From assembly GCA_030248195.1 (NCBI GenBank), contig JASAND010004263.1, positions 1 to 64,000 on the forward strand: DNA of 64,000 bases, read 5' to 3'. This document shows, piece after piece, positions 1-12,862 of the stretch. The position numbers and the translations under genes were made by a program. This DNA is from Trissonchulus latispiculum. Taxonomy: Eukaryota > Nematoda > Enoplea > Enoplida > Ironidae. The notes under the pieces were generated by a model. That model was not told the DNA's origin and did not search any database. It saw only the letters and a program-made list of their open reading frames with translations. How positions within the stretch are numbered: the stretch's first letter is position 1; each line of letters begins with the position of its first letter.

Positions 1-2239
1 AAATGTTAAAGAAACTCTGGTACGGTATTTTCTATAAGATTTGGGTACGAATTGTAGAGATTTCATAGTAAACTGTAAAAAACTCTTAAACTGTGTGAAT
101 TCTGAAATCGTAAATTGTTTCAACAAAGAAAGTTAAACAATAACACTAAAAGAATTGATTCCCCACTTTGACAGTGACCTGAAGTCCTTGTAATGATTTC
201 GTCGGATTCTGAATATGGGCACTGTTTCGATCTGATTTTTTCTAACAACCGACTAGCAAAGACTGAGCAAGCTTCGTTTGTAAAAAATGTCCTACAATCA
301 ACACAGCGCCTACCACAGAATACAAGCAAGGTTACTTTTAGTGCATTGATGAAAATTTGAGATTCGTCAAAGACATTTTGATATTTTAAGGAAATGAGAA
401 AAATGAGGCTAAAAAACTCATGCCTTACATTTAGGCGGGTCAGCATGTCTGGGAGGATTTTCCAAATTTTTCTTTCACACCAGCTAACCTTCCGGGCGCT
501 GCAAACCGAAGAAGAAATGGATGCGTAGACATAATCCAGCAGTTATTGTTCTGGTGATATCACGGATTCGGTTGACCATTTGAGGCGTGGAGTTTTTTTG
601 CACCTACGCTTAAGCGATCGCTAAAACAGCATGCCCCCCGAACCCAGCAAGTGCCACTCAATGCTGAAGAAAAATCATTATGCCAATACGAAACTGAAAG
701 CTTGAACTCTTAAAAATTGTCAGTAGACTTTGAGAACCTTCGACTACTTTTAGCGCAAAAGTAAAGCTAAGATTTAACGCAATATTCACAACCAAAAGAA
801 ATAAAACAGTTCGAAACTTAGGTGGGAGTAGGAATTCAGGAAGAATACCAGGCAAAAGCTGACATGCGTCTGTTCGCTGAGTACATTCAATAATTAGTTT
901 CTTTGCTCGACAGTCTCCTAAAATCACTGCACCGACCCCAAGACATACATAATATTTTAAAATTTTAGTAAAAGCTTTGCTCGTAGTAGAACTAGTTCTT
1001 TCAAAAGGAGCAAACTAGAAATCAGAAAGATAATTCAGCTTACAGCGTCTGGTAAATTAATCGGTCAAGATACCTGTATTCCCGATTTCAAGGGTGTTCT
1101 GGCAGAACATCAGGAAGCGCAACCTAGTTTCAAATCATGATCACCTCTCAGGGCTTCTTGTGCCTGTCTTAGACCAGTGGCGGGTCGACATTAAATCTGG
1201 AAGTTTGTGCTGGCTGCAATAACACGCCCCACCCCACACCCTATACATTTAGTCGTTAAAATGTTGAAGAAACTCTGGTACGGTATTTTCTATAAGATTT
1301 GGGTACGAATTGTAGAGATTTCATAGTAAAGTGTAAAAAACTCTTAAACTGTGTGAATTCTGAAATCGTAAATTGTTTTAACAAAGAAAGTTAAACAATA
1401 ACACTACCACAAGAACTTAAAGAATTGATTCCCCACTTTGACAGTGACCTGAAGTCCTTGTAATGATTTCGTCGGATTCTGAATATGGGCACTGTTTCGA
1501 TCTGATTTTTTCTAACAACCGACTAGCAAAGACTGAGCAAGCTTCGTTTGTTAAAAAATGTCCTACAATCAACACAGCCCCTACCACAGAATACAAGCAA
1601 GGTTACTTTTAGTGCATTGATGAAAATTTGAGATTCGTCAAAGACATTTTGATATTTTAAGGAAATGAGAAAAATGAGGCTAAAAAACTCATGCCTTACA
1701 GATAGACGGGTCAGAATGTTCGGGATTATTTTCCAAATTTTTCTTTCACACCAGCTAACCTTTTATCCGGGCGCTGCAAACCGAAGAAGAAATGGATGCG
1801 TAGACATAATCCAGCAGTTATTGTTCTGGTGATATCACGGATTCGGTTGACCATTTGAGGCGCGGAGTTTTTTTGCATCTACGCTTAACGGATCGCTAAA
1901 ACAGCATGCCCCCCGAACCCAGCAAGTGCCACTCAATGCTGAAGAAAAATCATTATGCCAATACGAAACTGAAAGCTTGAACTCTTAAAAATCGTCAGTA
2001 GACTTTGAGAACCTTCGACTACTTTTTAGCGCAAAAGTAAAGCTAAGATTTAACGCAATATTCCCAACCAAAAGAAATAAAACAGTTTGAAACTTAGATG
2101 GGAGTAGGAATTCAGGAAGAATACCAGGCAAAAGCTGACATGCGTCTGTTCGCTGAGTACATTCAATAATTAGTTTCTTTGTTCGACAGTCTCCTAAAAT
2201 CACTGCACCGACCCCAAGACATACATAATATTTTAAAAT
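1..2239. repeat. Tandem duplication of a ~0.96-kb segment, period ~1.26 kb
   Basis: Bases 1-960 recur at 1258-2239 with only scattered substitutions and small indels. Both copies open with a shared ...ATGTT(A/G)AAGAAACTCTGG stretch and close with the same ...CATACATAATATTTTAAAAT stretch. The ~295 bases between the copies (963-1257) are not repeated. Neither copy has a convincing coding frame. The high identity suggests a recent duplication. The left copy may continue off the window. Confidence 0.9.
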
Positions 2240-2353
2240 CAGTCGAAATCTACCAACAGACCAAAAATTCAGCATTTTCTCCTTAATCGAAACAGTCGCA
2301 GTCAGTACGGTTCCTACCGTTAGAGTTAAAACAGTGATTGCTAATGATATATA

Positions 2354-4063
2354 AGTATACAGTACAGATCGAAAACATCTACCTATTTGCGCGCGTGCGC
2401 GTGCACTTCTTTTGGCGCAAGCCATTGCTGGAAGGGGCCGCGCTTTTCCGTAGTATTTCACTTTAGCTCAAAGCTAAAGAAGTCTGCCAAATCATTGAAT
2501 ACAAACCTTTCTTAGCTGTGCTGCTTCTCAGATTTTTTGCTTTCAATATTGGGCAATAAAAACTACAACAAAAACTAGCCTTGTGCTAGACAGTTCCTTG
2601 GCGATACTAAGGCAGACGCACACCTGAGCGTAACTTTCGCAAAACTTAACCGATTTAGTTCAAATTTGGTATGGATGCACTTGAACACATTTCTGATCGA
2701 TCTGCAGCAAAATTTTAAAATTTTAAAAATTTTGAATTTTTAAGTTTTCTAAGGGGGGACCAAGGGAAACCAAAAAATTTTTTGTCTCCGATTTCGCTGA
2801 AAAGTTGCACATAGGGGTTTTCTGGATTGCTGAACCCGAATCTGAAAACCGTTTTTGGATCCAGCTTTTCGTTAGCTAGAAATAAGCTAAAGTTGTAAGC
2901 TTAAGGTTTAAGCTTATATTTAGCTAACGAAAAGCTGGATCGAAAAACGGTTTTCGGATTCGTGCTCAGCGACCAAAAAACCCTTATATGCAACTTTTCA
3001 GCGAAATCGGAGACAAAAAAATTTTTGGTTTCCCTTGGTCACCCCTTAGAAAACTTAAAAATTCAAAATTTTTAAAATTTTAAAATTTTGCTGCAGATCG
3101 ATCAGAAATGTGTTCAAGTGCATCCATACCAAATTTGAACTAAATCGGTTAAGTTTTGCGAAAGTTACGCTCAGGTGTGCGTCTGCCTTAGTATCGCCCA
3201 GTTCCTTAATACACAGATAAAAAATGCAACAAAAGCTAGCTTTGTGCTAGACCGTTACTTAACACAATGGATAAAACCGCCATACATTCCCATGCAGTCT
3301 GCCAACAAGGTCACTACCGTATGACTTCACATAGAAATTCTTTCACGTTATAACTTGTTACCACTTTAAAAAGGTTCCTTTAAGATTTAAAAGCATTTTA
3401 TTATTTAATAACCAGTAAACGTTGCCTGGTTGTTTTGCTTTGTCATTTTCTCAACTCACAGAATTACATCAAGCAAAGATGCATAATTCTATTTCAGCTG
3501 TCTTTGTTGCCAGCACAATGTTGCAACTATTAAAAGCAAAACAACTTAAAAGTGTACGCATATTTTTCAGTTGCGGTAGTTTAGGTAAAAGTCATTTAAA
3601 TTAAGGTAAAAACCTCACTCTTGATCAAATGCAACTATAGCTGGACTGTTAAGTTAAGTTTACAGTACTACAGTAGATCAGAAACTAAATGAAAATTTTG
3701 CAATAAAAGTTGTTTGAGCTGGCTGAGAAGCTGCTTAAATTTGTTGTGCAGTCAGACTGGAAAAGCTCACAAAATGGTCAGCCAGCAGCATTTTTAGCAG
3801 TTTTTATTTGTGTATTAAGAAACTGTCAAGCACAAAGCTAGTTTTTGTTGTAGTTTTTATTGCCCAACATTGAAAGCAAAAAGTCTGAGAAGCAGCACAG
3901 CTAAGAAAGGTTTGCTTTCAACGATTTGGCAGACTTCTTTAGCTTTAAGCTAAAAGTGAAATGCTGCGGAAAAAGACAACGCCTTCAGACAGTGCGCGCG
4001 CGCAAAGACAGTGCACGCGCACGCGCGCAAATAGGTAGATGTTTTCGATCTGTACTGTATACC
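2354..4063. mobile_element. Large inverted-repeat element with ~240-bp arms
   Basis: The arms at about 2354-2599 and 3820-4063 are reverse complements. Shared blocks include GTATACAGTACAGATCGAAA and the stretch encoding the reverse of AGCTGTGCTGCTTCTCAGA. Both arms carry an alternating purine-pyrimidine GCGCGTGCGCGTGC-like run (2388-2410; 3994-4029, where it is longer). I see no clear target duplication and no coding frame. A smaller foldback element sits inside the left arm junction at 2600-3198. About 600 bases (3208-3819) between them hold nothing I recognise, except a partial direct copy of the arm's inner end at 3222-3268. Confidence 0.75.
2600..3198. mobile_element. Foldback MITE with ~300-bp arms and 9-bp target duplication
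   Basis: The element is almost a complete palindrome. It starts GGCGATACTAAGGCAGACGC and ends with the reverse complement. The 9-bp sequence CAGTTCCTT flanks it at 2591-2599 and 3199-3207. The centre is a hairpin around paired AGCTTTTCGTTAGCT and AGCTAACGAAAAGCT (2868-2940). It has no coding capacity. The long TIRs and 8-9 bp duplication would fit a Mutator- or P-like MITE, but no transposase is present to decide. Confidence 0.9.
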
Positions 4064-7000
4064 GGTCTGATCTGCTCGGCGTGAAAAGATCAAAAGGAAA
4101 GCAGTCTGTTCAGCATCAATTAGCAAGTTGTGGAAAATTGGCTATGGTTGAAAATGACATTGAAGTTTAACAATAGAGAAATTAGTTTATCATAGTTTCA
4201 ATTCAATAAATTTCGTTTAGCATTAAAAATATCGTAGAATCAGAACTGCGCCCACAGAGTTGGCTCCGGATCCAAAATTTCGGACCCGGCCCGGACCCGG
4301 ACCCGTTAGGCCGGACCCAGACCCATCCAGACCCGGATCCGGGTACCCGGATCTAAAATAGAACCAGTTTGCATTTCAAACCATCACTGCATTCTTAAAT
4401 TTTACTGCATTCTTAAATTTCACTACAACTTTACTGCTGTAATGTGTGAATGAAACCTGTGATAAGCTTTAGGTAAATTTATTGTACGACAATTTTAATA
4501 TGATTTCACTGCTAGGGCTAACAAACTTGGGTCTCGTTTGGATAGTGGTAACAGTTTTTGACTTGCATAAGTCCAGAGTCAGTGTGAGGCTGTCCTTCGG
4601 ATAAGTTACGATTGCTCCGGAGGAGAGAAGGTGAACGAATTTTTGGTGGCTTGTATTTGAAAACAAGATTAACTTTTGCGTGCATTGCAAAATTTTATAC
4701 ACTAAGTTATTTATTCGAGTTATCTTATTTCACTTCCAATTCTAGCTACGTTGTTTCTAGCCCAACAGAGTAACATAGATTAGAAAGACCTCAGCTAGGC
4801 AACTACTAAACATCAATGCCTAAACAGGTTCTACCAACTTTTTATTCGAAAAAAAAGAAAAATTATGTTTTAACCACACTTTAACACGGAAGGTATGGGG
4901 GATACGGGACCCCTCAAAAATTGGAGGTTCGGTACAAGGGCTAGCAAAATCAGTGCCAAGGGACAAGGGACAGTGCCAGGAAAGGCAGGTCAAACTGAAA
5001 ATTAATAAAAATTTTAGCTAAAAATCGCCAATTTTTTTAAATTTTCGAAACAATTTCCAAAAAATAAATTTGCTCAAAATTTGCAAAAATTGCACTTTTT
5101 TTAGTAAATTTTTTGCTGGGACCCAGCCCCCAAATTTGAGATAAGGTATAAGGGCAGGTAAAATTTGGAATACAACAGGTAGGGTACCCTTGTTAATGTA
5201 TGGTTTTAACTTTAACATCCCTAAATGAACCAAAATCCAGTTTTCTTCAGTATTTTGGACCCGGACCCGGATTCGGACCCGCGGGTACCCGGACCCGCGG
5301 GTCCTAAAGTTGGACCCGGACCCGGCCCGGCCCGCGGGTACCCGCGGGTCCCCGCGGGTACCCGGACCCGGCGCCAACTCTGTGCGCCCACCACACGCAA
5401 AGAAACTGAATCGAATTTCAACGGAATCAAGAAGTTTGCAGTGTTGAAGGTTGAGCTATTTCTCAAATTCTGGCAGTATATGCTGCTGATACCTCCTAGT
5501 TGGCTTTACTTTGGATAATCCTGCGCGCGGCTGTGGCAAAACAAAACTGTGCTCTTTCATCCCAACTTTTGGAAGCTACTTATGGTGTTAGCGCCTTGAT
5601 CTGGGGGCAGTAACTGATATCGCTATTAGCTCCAATAAATCACCCAGTTCCATACGTGAGGCGGTTTCTTATGGGACTGAAGCCAAGCTTAATAGCTGCG
5701 ACAGCACGCACATACCACGTAGGAATTCCTATCAAAACAAAAATTTAGGTATCCATTTAAAACTGCAAGCTGGATTGAATTGCACGACGTAAATTAAATT
5801 CTCCACAATAGAAAAAACAGCACCACAAGCAAGGTGTTTTCGAAATTGAATCGATTCTTTGCCGGAAAGATATAATTATATAAAATTAAGAAGTTTGCAG
5901 TTGTAACGGTTGAGCCACGTTTCACGTTTTGACAATACTGCAATAGAGAGCTATCCAACTGACTTTGGTTTGAGCAGACCAATTTATTCTAAAATTCATT
6001 TGCATAAGTTTTCCTTTTCAGTAGAAGATCATATAATCTGAACACCGGCACCCGCAGAATCAGCCATATGTTGTATTCAGAAAGTGGATCGAATCTTAAC
6101 TCGAGCGTTTCCACTTCCCCAATATCCAGAAAATTGCAGTTTTCTTCACGCTAATTTGCAGTTTTCTTCACGCTGATTTTATAAGAAGTTTACCCACGCT
6201 GTTTCTAGTCAGCTAGTAGTGCTTCGTCTTCCTCCTGAATGCAAAACGGGGGTCAGCAGAAACCAAAAATAGCAGACTCGCAACTCAGTCAAAATCTATA
6301 CAGCAAATCAAAAATTCAGCATTTTCCTGGATCAAAACGCACTCATTACAGTTCCTACCACTAACAAGCGTAGTTACAAAAAAGAAATTGAAACTTCCCT
6401 TAAGTAAAACAGTGAGCACTTATGCTACAAATGCACCATCAGAACTGCTGGAACCTGCAAAAATAAAAGGAAACTAGTCTGTCTAGCATCAATTAATAAA
6501 AGTTGTGAAAAAATCGGCTACCATTGAGAATGCCATTAAGGACCATTAACAAACGAAGAGTTGGTAAGCGGCGTCTCAGAGCTTCCGGTTTTCAGTTAGT
6601 TTTCGTTTTCATTAAAATAATCAGAGCAGCGCCCACTACAACAACCAAAGAAAATTAATAATCCTAGCACGAAGTAAACTTAATTCGCCAAAGTAGAAAA
6701 GTTTGTAGTTGTGCCATGTTTCAAATTCTGGCCACAGAGACATATTCTCTTGGTACAAAGCTGAGCGAGTTACTATACGGTCTGTATGCCACGACAGAGG
6801 TGATCCATGTGTGAACGGGTTCTTGTGACATATGCTTAATAGCTGGGACCACATGTATAAATATATACCACAGAAAAAATCGTCATTCATACCGAAGAAA
6901 TTCAGCCTCCTCACATTCCAATCAAACCAAAAAATTATCCAAAAGTGCAAGCTGGATTCACTGATTATCTGTCCAGAATCAATCCGCGAAAGGCAGTGGA

Positions 7001-9000
7001 AGTAGACTAAGACTTAGTTGAGAAAGTCCTTGAGTATGTTTAACAAATAAGTTTCTCTTTCCAATAAAAACTCCTAGAATTGGAGAACAGCACCGCACCA
7101 CAAAACGGTGACCTTTTCAGTTTTCAAGGTTGAGTCACGTTTAAAATTCGGATTATTGTACGACAACAGACCTATCCAATTGGCTTTGCTGTGGACAATC
7201 CAGTTCATTCCAAAATTCACTTCAATAAGTTTGCTTTTAGAATAAACGATCATATAATCAGAACAGCACCCACAGCACAAGCTATATATAAGTTATCTAG
7301 AAATTGGATTGAATCTGAGCACGATATTTCCAGTATCAAGAAAACGGCAGTTTTAAAGGCTGACCAATGTTTCAGCTTCTGTTCATTGCGCTGCAACAGA
7401 CGGACAGTAGTACAGATGTACAGCTAACTTAGTACTTTGCTTTTCCTCCTGAATCTAAAACGGAAGGTCAGAGGAAATAGAAAAAGAATAGCAGACTCTC
7501 AACTTAACGGCAGCAATTTCAACGACTCATTTCAATTTATTTCAGTCAGTTCTTCCAATCTGTAAGAAGTTCACCACGTCAGTCTAAATCTACCAACAGA
7601 TCAAAAATCAGCATTTTTCCGCATCGAAACAGTGAAAGTAGTCTGTCCAGCATGTGGAAAATTTAGCTTAGTTAAGAATACCATTAAGGACGTATAACAA
7701 TTGATGAGTTGGTAGGCGGTTTCTTTTAGCTTCAACCCAATAAATTTCCTTTTTCATCTAAAATATCGTAGAATCAGAAAACCCCAAAGATTGTACCTTC
7801 ACAAAAATCAAAAGGATAGTCTGTCCAGCTTCAATTTGCAAAAGTTGAGAAATAATTTAAATTTAGTTGAGAATGCCATTAAAGACGTCAAAAGAAGAGT
7901 TGGTAAGCGGTTTCTCAGAGCTTCCACTTTTCAGTTCAAGTTTTTTGTCATTAAAATATATTGTTGAATCAGGTCATTAAAATATATCGTTGAATCAGAA
8001 CAGCTCCCACCATAACCAATGAAATTGAATCGAATCTTCGCATAAAGTAGATTAAATTCTCCGAATTCAAAAAATTTACAGTTGTAAAGAGGTTGGAGAG
8101 GTTGGGCCATGTCTCAAATTCTGACAATTACCTATCCAGTTGGATTTACTTTGGACAATCTTGCACGTCAGTAGCAAAAGAAAAGTGAGTGCTTTCATCA
8201 CATTTGGGACAGCTTGAACGTGACGACCTATAAGCTGCAATAAAATATCCAATTCCACACACAATTTATGCCATTGTACATTTATACACAAGAAAAGCAA
8301 ATTTGCGGTGACATATAAGAAAATTTTATCCACGCTCCATGAGATCACAACAGCTAGCTTAGGATAATTCAAACGTAAACTGTGCATTCAAGAATATATG
8401 AAATTACAGTGCTGCCTGCATGCAACAAGAGTGGTGACCATCCCAGGCCCAGGGAATGAAAACTGAAAAACTTTCACCATTACTTCAATCAAACCAAAAA
8501 TTAGGTACCGAAAACTGCAACCTGGATTCACTGGTTTCCCAAGCTTTCTGTCTGAGTGAAAGACAGCTGGCAAATGATTAAAACTTAACGGAAAATGTCA
8601 CTGAGCCAGCAAAAGAAGTGTTGGTAGGCGAGGCGGTTAAGAGACTCAGTTCAACAAGTTCTTTTTTGATTAAAAATATCCTAGAAATAGTACAGCACCC
8701 AAGACCCACACCAGTAGTCAAAATCGAAAATTAGAAAACTAGTAGTAGCTCAGCAGTCGCACAGCACGTAGTCAATTGTTTCCATTGGTAAGTAGATTAC
8801 AGTTTTGAGCCATGTGCCACATTCTGATTACGGTACAGTTACAGATACCTTTTACCTCTCCAGCTGGCTTTACTTTGAATAATCTGTTGCGGCAGAAGTT
8901 TGAACGCTACCCGCTGACATTGCTGTTTGTTCTAATACAAACCCTAGCGCAAAAAAACATTAATTTTAGGCATATATAGAATGTATGAAATATTTTCCAA
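4064..9000. repeat. Array of diverged ~0.4-1.2-kb repeats
   Basis: Degenerate copies of one unit follow each other. Landmarks are a 'gttgagccatgtttcaaattctg'-like block (near 5450, 5905, 6715, 7130, 8100, 8805), an 'aatcagaacagcgcccac'-like block (4240, 6620, 7260, 7995, 8690) and a 'gtctgtccagcatcaatt'-like block (4105, 6478, 7640, 7820). Related sequence is present at 2237-2335. No open frame runs across units. It looks like an old tandem or repeatedly inserted non-coding repeat, now strongly diverged. Confidence 0.6.
4255..5382. mobile_element. hAT-like non-autonomous element, (G)GACCCG motif family
   Basis: Terminal inverted repeats are CAGAGTTGGCTCCGG (left) and CCGGCGCCAACTCTG (right). 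The 8-bp target duplication TGCGCCCA lies at 4247-4254 and 5383-5390. Both ends are packed with GGACCCG/CCCGGACC motifs (4285-4350, 5258-5372). The 8-bp duplication and CAGAG start are typical of the hAT superfamily. There is no transposase frame: the Gly/Pro/Arg-rich frames near 5.2-5.5 kb are just the repeat motifs translated. It is inserted within a member of the surrounding repeat array. Confidence 0.9.
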
Positions 9001-10105
9001 GCTTCTTGTAATCATAACTGTTTCGGGATCTTCTTATTTTCTTATTTTCCAAATTCAAAGCGAAAAGAAATATATGCAATTACTATGTACAATTAGTAGT
9101 TGCCAAGATCGAGACTTACTGCAACAGCGATCTTGAATGAAGGCTTGTTGGAAAACTTATAAAACTATTAAATAATGCACACTAACCAAGTTTTGAAAAT
9201 AAAATTAGAGTTTTCTTACATGCAATGCTGTCTAACATGCAATTGTCGGAAAGAGCTCATGGAGCCAGAAATATTAAAATCTTACCGAGACGTTAGAAAA
9301 CCAAACTTTTTAAGTTGGACAGGGACAACCCTCATTCTAACTTTCTGTCATCAACTTCGCCTAAGACTTCACAGCAGCACAGAATGAAACGGGGAACCCA
9401 TTAGCATTCGCATTCACTAGATCGTTATGATCGGCAGATGCATAAAAGCATTGTTTCCTATTGATCCTGAATAAATCTAATCGCTAAGATCCTAATGGAT
9501 AAGAACCTTAAAAATTCACACCAATCTTAGGTGTATTACTGGCCAAACATATATTTCACTACATAATTTCCTCATTGTTAACATTGTAAAAATAGAGTAA
9601 CATATCATACCGAGTAAGGCAAAGGCAATTTATGTATATTAGAAATAAACATATTACAAGACAAATTGCACGGTAACTGTGACTAGATCAAGGCAGAGCT
9701 GAGCTGATCACGCTAGCTATCAAAAAATGTATACATACATAACGAAGCAGCCAACGCGATACAATACACAATACCGTCCGGCGGGTGAAACTGCAAAGTA
9801 ACTTAAGAACTTTGCTCTTCCGCCTAAACAATCTAGGTCCCGCCTAGAGACATTCCTACACGGAATTGTGAAAAAAGAAAGAATAAGATTCAAATACTCA
9901 TTTGCAACACCGGCAGACAGCTGCCAAGTTAAGCTAGTTAACTCAGTTCCTACATATTCTAGTAGGTAGCACAGAAAGGGTTTAACACATTCCGCATTTT
10001 ATTAGATCTTAAAAATCCTAAATTCCATTTTATTATGCTATAGGCGTTACCTAGACTGTTAGGATAGTCAGAGTTTTCCGCAGTTTGCTTTTACGAAGAT
10101 TTGAT

Positions 10106-10138
<33 letters not shown>

Positions 10139-10484
10139 TTCTTCTTCGCTGCCTGGACTACACAGACAGCATACACAGAAAGTGTGTTAAAAGGTGGGAG
10201 GACTCTTTGGATTAAGTGTACTAATTTAACACTTAACGCTCACAGAGACCTGACGGCGTTGTTGTTGTTGTTGCTTGTTGTTGCTGCTGCTGCTGCTGCG
10301 GAAGACCAGCTTTATCCATCAGTGACTACAGCGATGACCATTAGCACGGCATCTCATTTTCCGAGTTTCAGACTGCAAAGAAATCATATATTTTTGCGTA
10401 ATAGTATATAGGTTTTAAACTATTAATCTTAGTTTATGTTGGTAAAGAATTTTGCCATTTCTTTCTGCAAGGAATTGAAGCCAG
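9001..10484. other. No gene recognised; two microsatellites
   Basis: Nothing convincing is coded on either strand. A (TA)n run lies at 10108-10137 and a TTG/TGC triplet run at 10258-10299. The short frames here lack splice context or family resemblance. Confidence 0.5.
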
Positions 10485-10655
10485 CAGAGTTGGCAAATGG
10501 GACGGATTCTTTGTTCCTATTACATCCCATCTTCCTGATTTTCTACTCCACATCCCACTTCTCCGAACTGGCTTTTCCCAGTCTCACGTAATCCTACTTG
10601 CAATATTTGACCTTAGAATTGCTGCAGCATTGAAAATTCTAATTTGGCCTAATAA
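10485..10655 (+). repeat. Dispersed repeat, one end CAGAGTTGGCAAA
   Basis: The segment begins CAGAGTTGGCAAATGGGACG, a hAT-like terminus. It is the diverged reverse complement of 41460-41629, sharing the block GGAAAAAGCCAGTTCGGAGA in that copy's orientation. No opposite terminus or target duplication is visible at either site, so these may be truncated copies. Confidence 0.6.
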
Positions 10656-11237
10656 CTAGAAGAACCTTAAGTTTTGGCGGTCGCCAAAACCGCCAAAGAT
10701 CTGGAATACAGACACAAAGACACGGATTTCCAAAAATTTTGAAATATGCCATAATATTGTTTCTAAACATCTCCCTTGAATCAAACGCCACTAAGTACTG
10801 TTAGCCGGCCGGAGTGCGTGTGTGTTAATTAAACCAAGACTACATAATACATTAAAGTATGGCAAGAGTAATAACGGAATAACGCATGTATGATGAGCTC
10901 ACTACATCCGAGCTATCGGGCGACACCCTCCGCCCCCCAATCAGATCCAGACCCGCCTCATCCCGCCACTATACATGTACGGGGTCCAGACGGGGAATTG
11001 GGCTCGTGCATGTATATATATTTTGTGTAGATGTGTAAACCATGCACAAATCGGGCTCCCATTAAGCTTAACACGTGAGTATACTTACTAACATTGATCC
11101 AGATCCCCCGTTTGGATCCCGTACATGCATAGGGGCGGGATCAAGAAGGGGGTTGATTTTTGGGGGATCAGTCGATAACGTGCAGAGGATGTAGCGGCCT
11201 CATAATACATAGCGTACGACGCTTGTCATACTCTTAT

Positions 11238-12862
11238 CAAGAGTACATAACTAAGAGTGTGACACGCGTCACGCTCTTAGTTATTAGGCTGGGGACATCA
11301 TCTGCACGATAACGGCTGACCCCCCCCCCACAAATTGGGCCCCAGTGATCCCCCCGCACAAATACCTAGTACACATTTGTGTACCATCATCACTCGCTTG
11401 TTGGGTTCCCGCCCTTTTCCAAAGGGTTTGGAACCCCATGTTCTGGACATGTTTATTCTTATTATTATTATTGTTCACATTTTTGTGTCCGCACCTATTT
11501 CTCGAGATTGGGAAGGGATAGAGAGGTGGTTGATACCTCATTTTGAAGGTCTTGTCTTGAACTGCTCCCGGAAGCGCGGGGAGCCCCGGGGGAGCAGAGG
11601 TGCTCCCGGAGCAGCCCCGTGAGTAAAAATGAGTAAAATAAAAAAGTTGTCCAAATGAGCTAATTTTGGTATCATTCGAAAGCTCTCGGCGAGTAATGAA
11701 AAAGTTGTAATTGGGTCAAGGCCTGAAAATGTACCCATTTTGAGTTATGAGGCGAAAAAGGGTCAAAAATGGCCAAAAACGGCCAAAACGGCCGTTTGAA
11801 GGGGTTTCCCGCCTTTATCTCAAGCTAGAGTCAACTAGTTGGCCTGAAATTTGGCATGTAGGGTGGCACCCGATGCGGGAAGACCCTCCGGGCACCTGGG
11901 TACCATAGTGTCACACAATTCGCAATTACTCGATACGGTGATGCTGCAAATGGTCAAAACTGAAAGTGACGAAAACCCCCCAATATGGATATCATGCGAA
12001 AGCTCTCGTTGCGTGGATAAAAAGTTGTAACAGGGCCAAGGCGTCAAAGTGTAGGAAAAATGAGTTACGGGGCCTCGAAGGGGTCAAAAATGGCCAAAAA
12101 TAGGTCAAAATGGGGCAAAATTGAAAATTGTCGGATCCGGTCGATACCGATGTCATTCGAAAGCTCTCGTTGAGTAGATAAAAAGTTGTAATAGGGCCGA
12201 AGCGCCAAACTGTAGAACAAATGAGTTACAGGGCCCCAAATGGGTCACATATGGTAAAAACCTGTCAAAATGGATCAAAATTGAAAATTGTCGCATCCGG
12301 TTAATACCGGTGTCATTCGAAAGCTCTCGTTGCGTAGATAAAAAGTTGTAATAGGGCCAAAGCGGCAGAATGTCGTAAAAATGAGTTACGGAGCCTCAAA
12401 GGGATCAGAAGTGGCCAAAACCGGTCAAAATGGGTCAAAATTGAAAGTAACCGAAACCCAACAATATGGGTGTCATTCGAAAGCTCTCGTAACGTAGATA
12501 AAAGGTTGTAATAGGGCTACCGCGTCAAAATATAGGACAAATGAGTTATGGGGCCCCGAATATTATAAACTCATTCTATAAGCAGAAAAATGTCGGGCGG
12601 GAACCACTTGATGCCTTTTGACTTATTTATGTGTTGAAACCAAAAACGCTCTCAGTAGCTGACCACTTTCGAGCTTCAACACATAAACATACAAGCGAGT
12701 GATGGTACACAAATGTGTACTAGGTACTCATTTGTGGGGGGGGGGGTCACTGGGGTCCAATTTGTGGGGGGAGGGTCAGCCTTATCGTGCAGATGATGTC
12801 CCCAGCCTAATAACCAAGAGTGTGGCGCTTGTCACACTCTTATTTTTATGTATGTACTCTTG
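11238..12862. mobile_element. Foldback element (CAAGAGTACATAA family), inner copy, satellite-bearing
   Basis: It starts CAAGAGTACATAAC and ends ATGTACTCTTG, with flanks CTCTTAT (11231-11237) and CTCATAC (12863-12869), matching at 5 of 7 bases. The inverted arms extend at least from 11281 to 11400 and from 12692 to 12815; they contain poly-G/C runs and the shared block TGGTACACAAATGTGTACTA. Between the arms are a GC-rich stretch and a 160-bp tandem repeat. No transposase frame is present. Confidence 0.7.
11640..12560 (+). repeat. Satellite-like tandem repeat, ~160-bp unit
   Basis: The landmark CATTCGAAAGCTCTCG recurs at about 11672, 11991, 12151, 12312 and 12472, spaced 160-161 bp (320 between the first two). 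Each unit also carries TAAAAAGTTGTAATAGGGCC, an ATGAGTTACGGGGCC-like block and a run of GGTCAAAATGG / GGCCAAAAA words. Units differ by about 10-20 percent. The array lies inside the foldback element at 11238-12862. Confidence 0.85.

Noticed and set aside
5018..5518. Overlapping Gly/Pro/Arg-rich open frames on both strands
   Set aside because: They are the GGACCCG motif array of the hAT end read in several frames, with no splice or start context.
11640..12560. Regularly spaced repeats considered as a CRISPR array
   Set aside because: The 160-bp spacing, units repeated along their whole length and eukaryotic context show it is a satellite.
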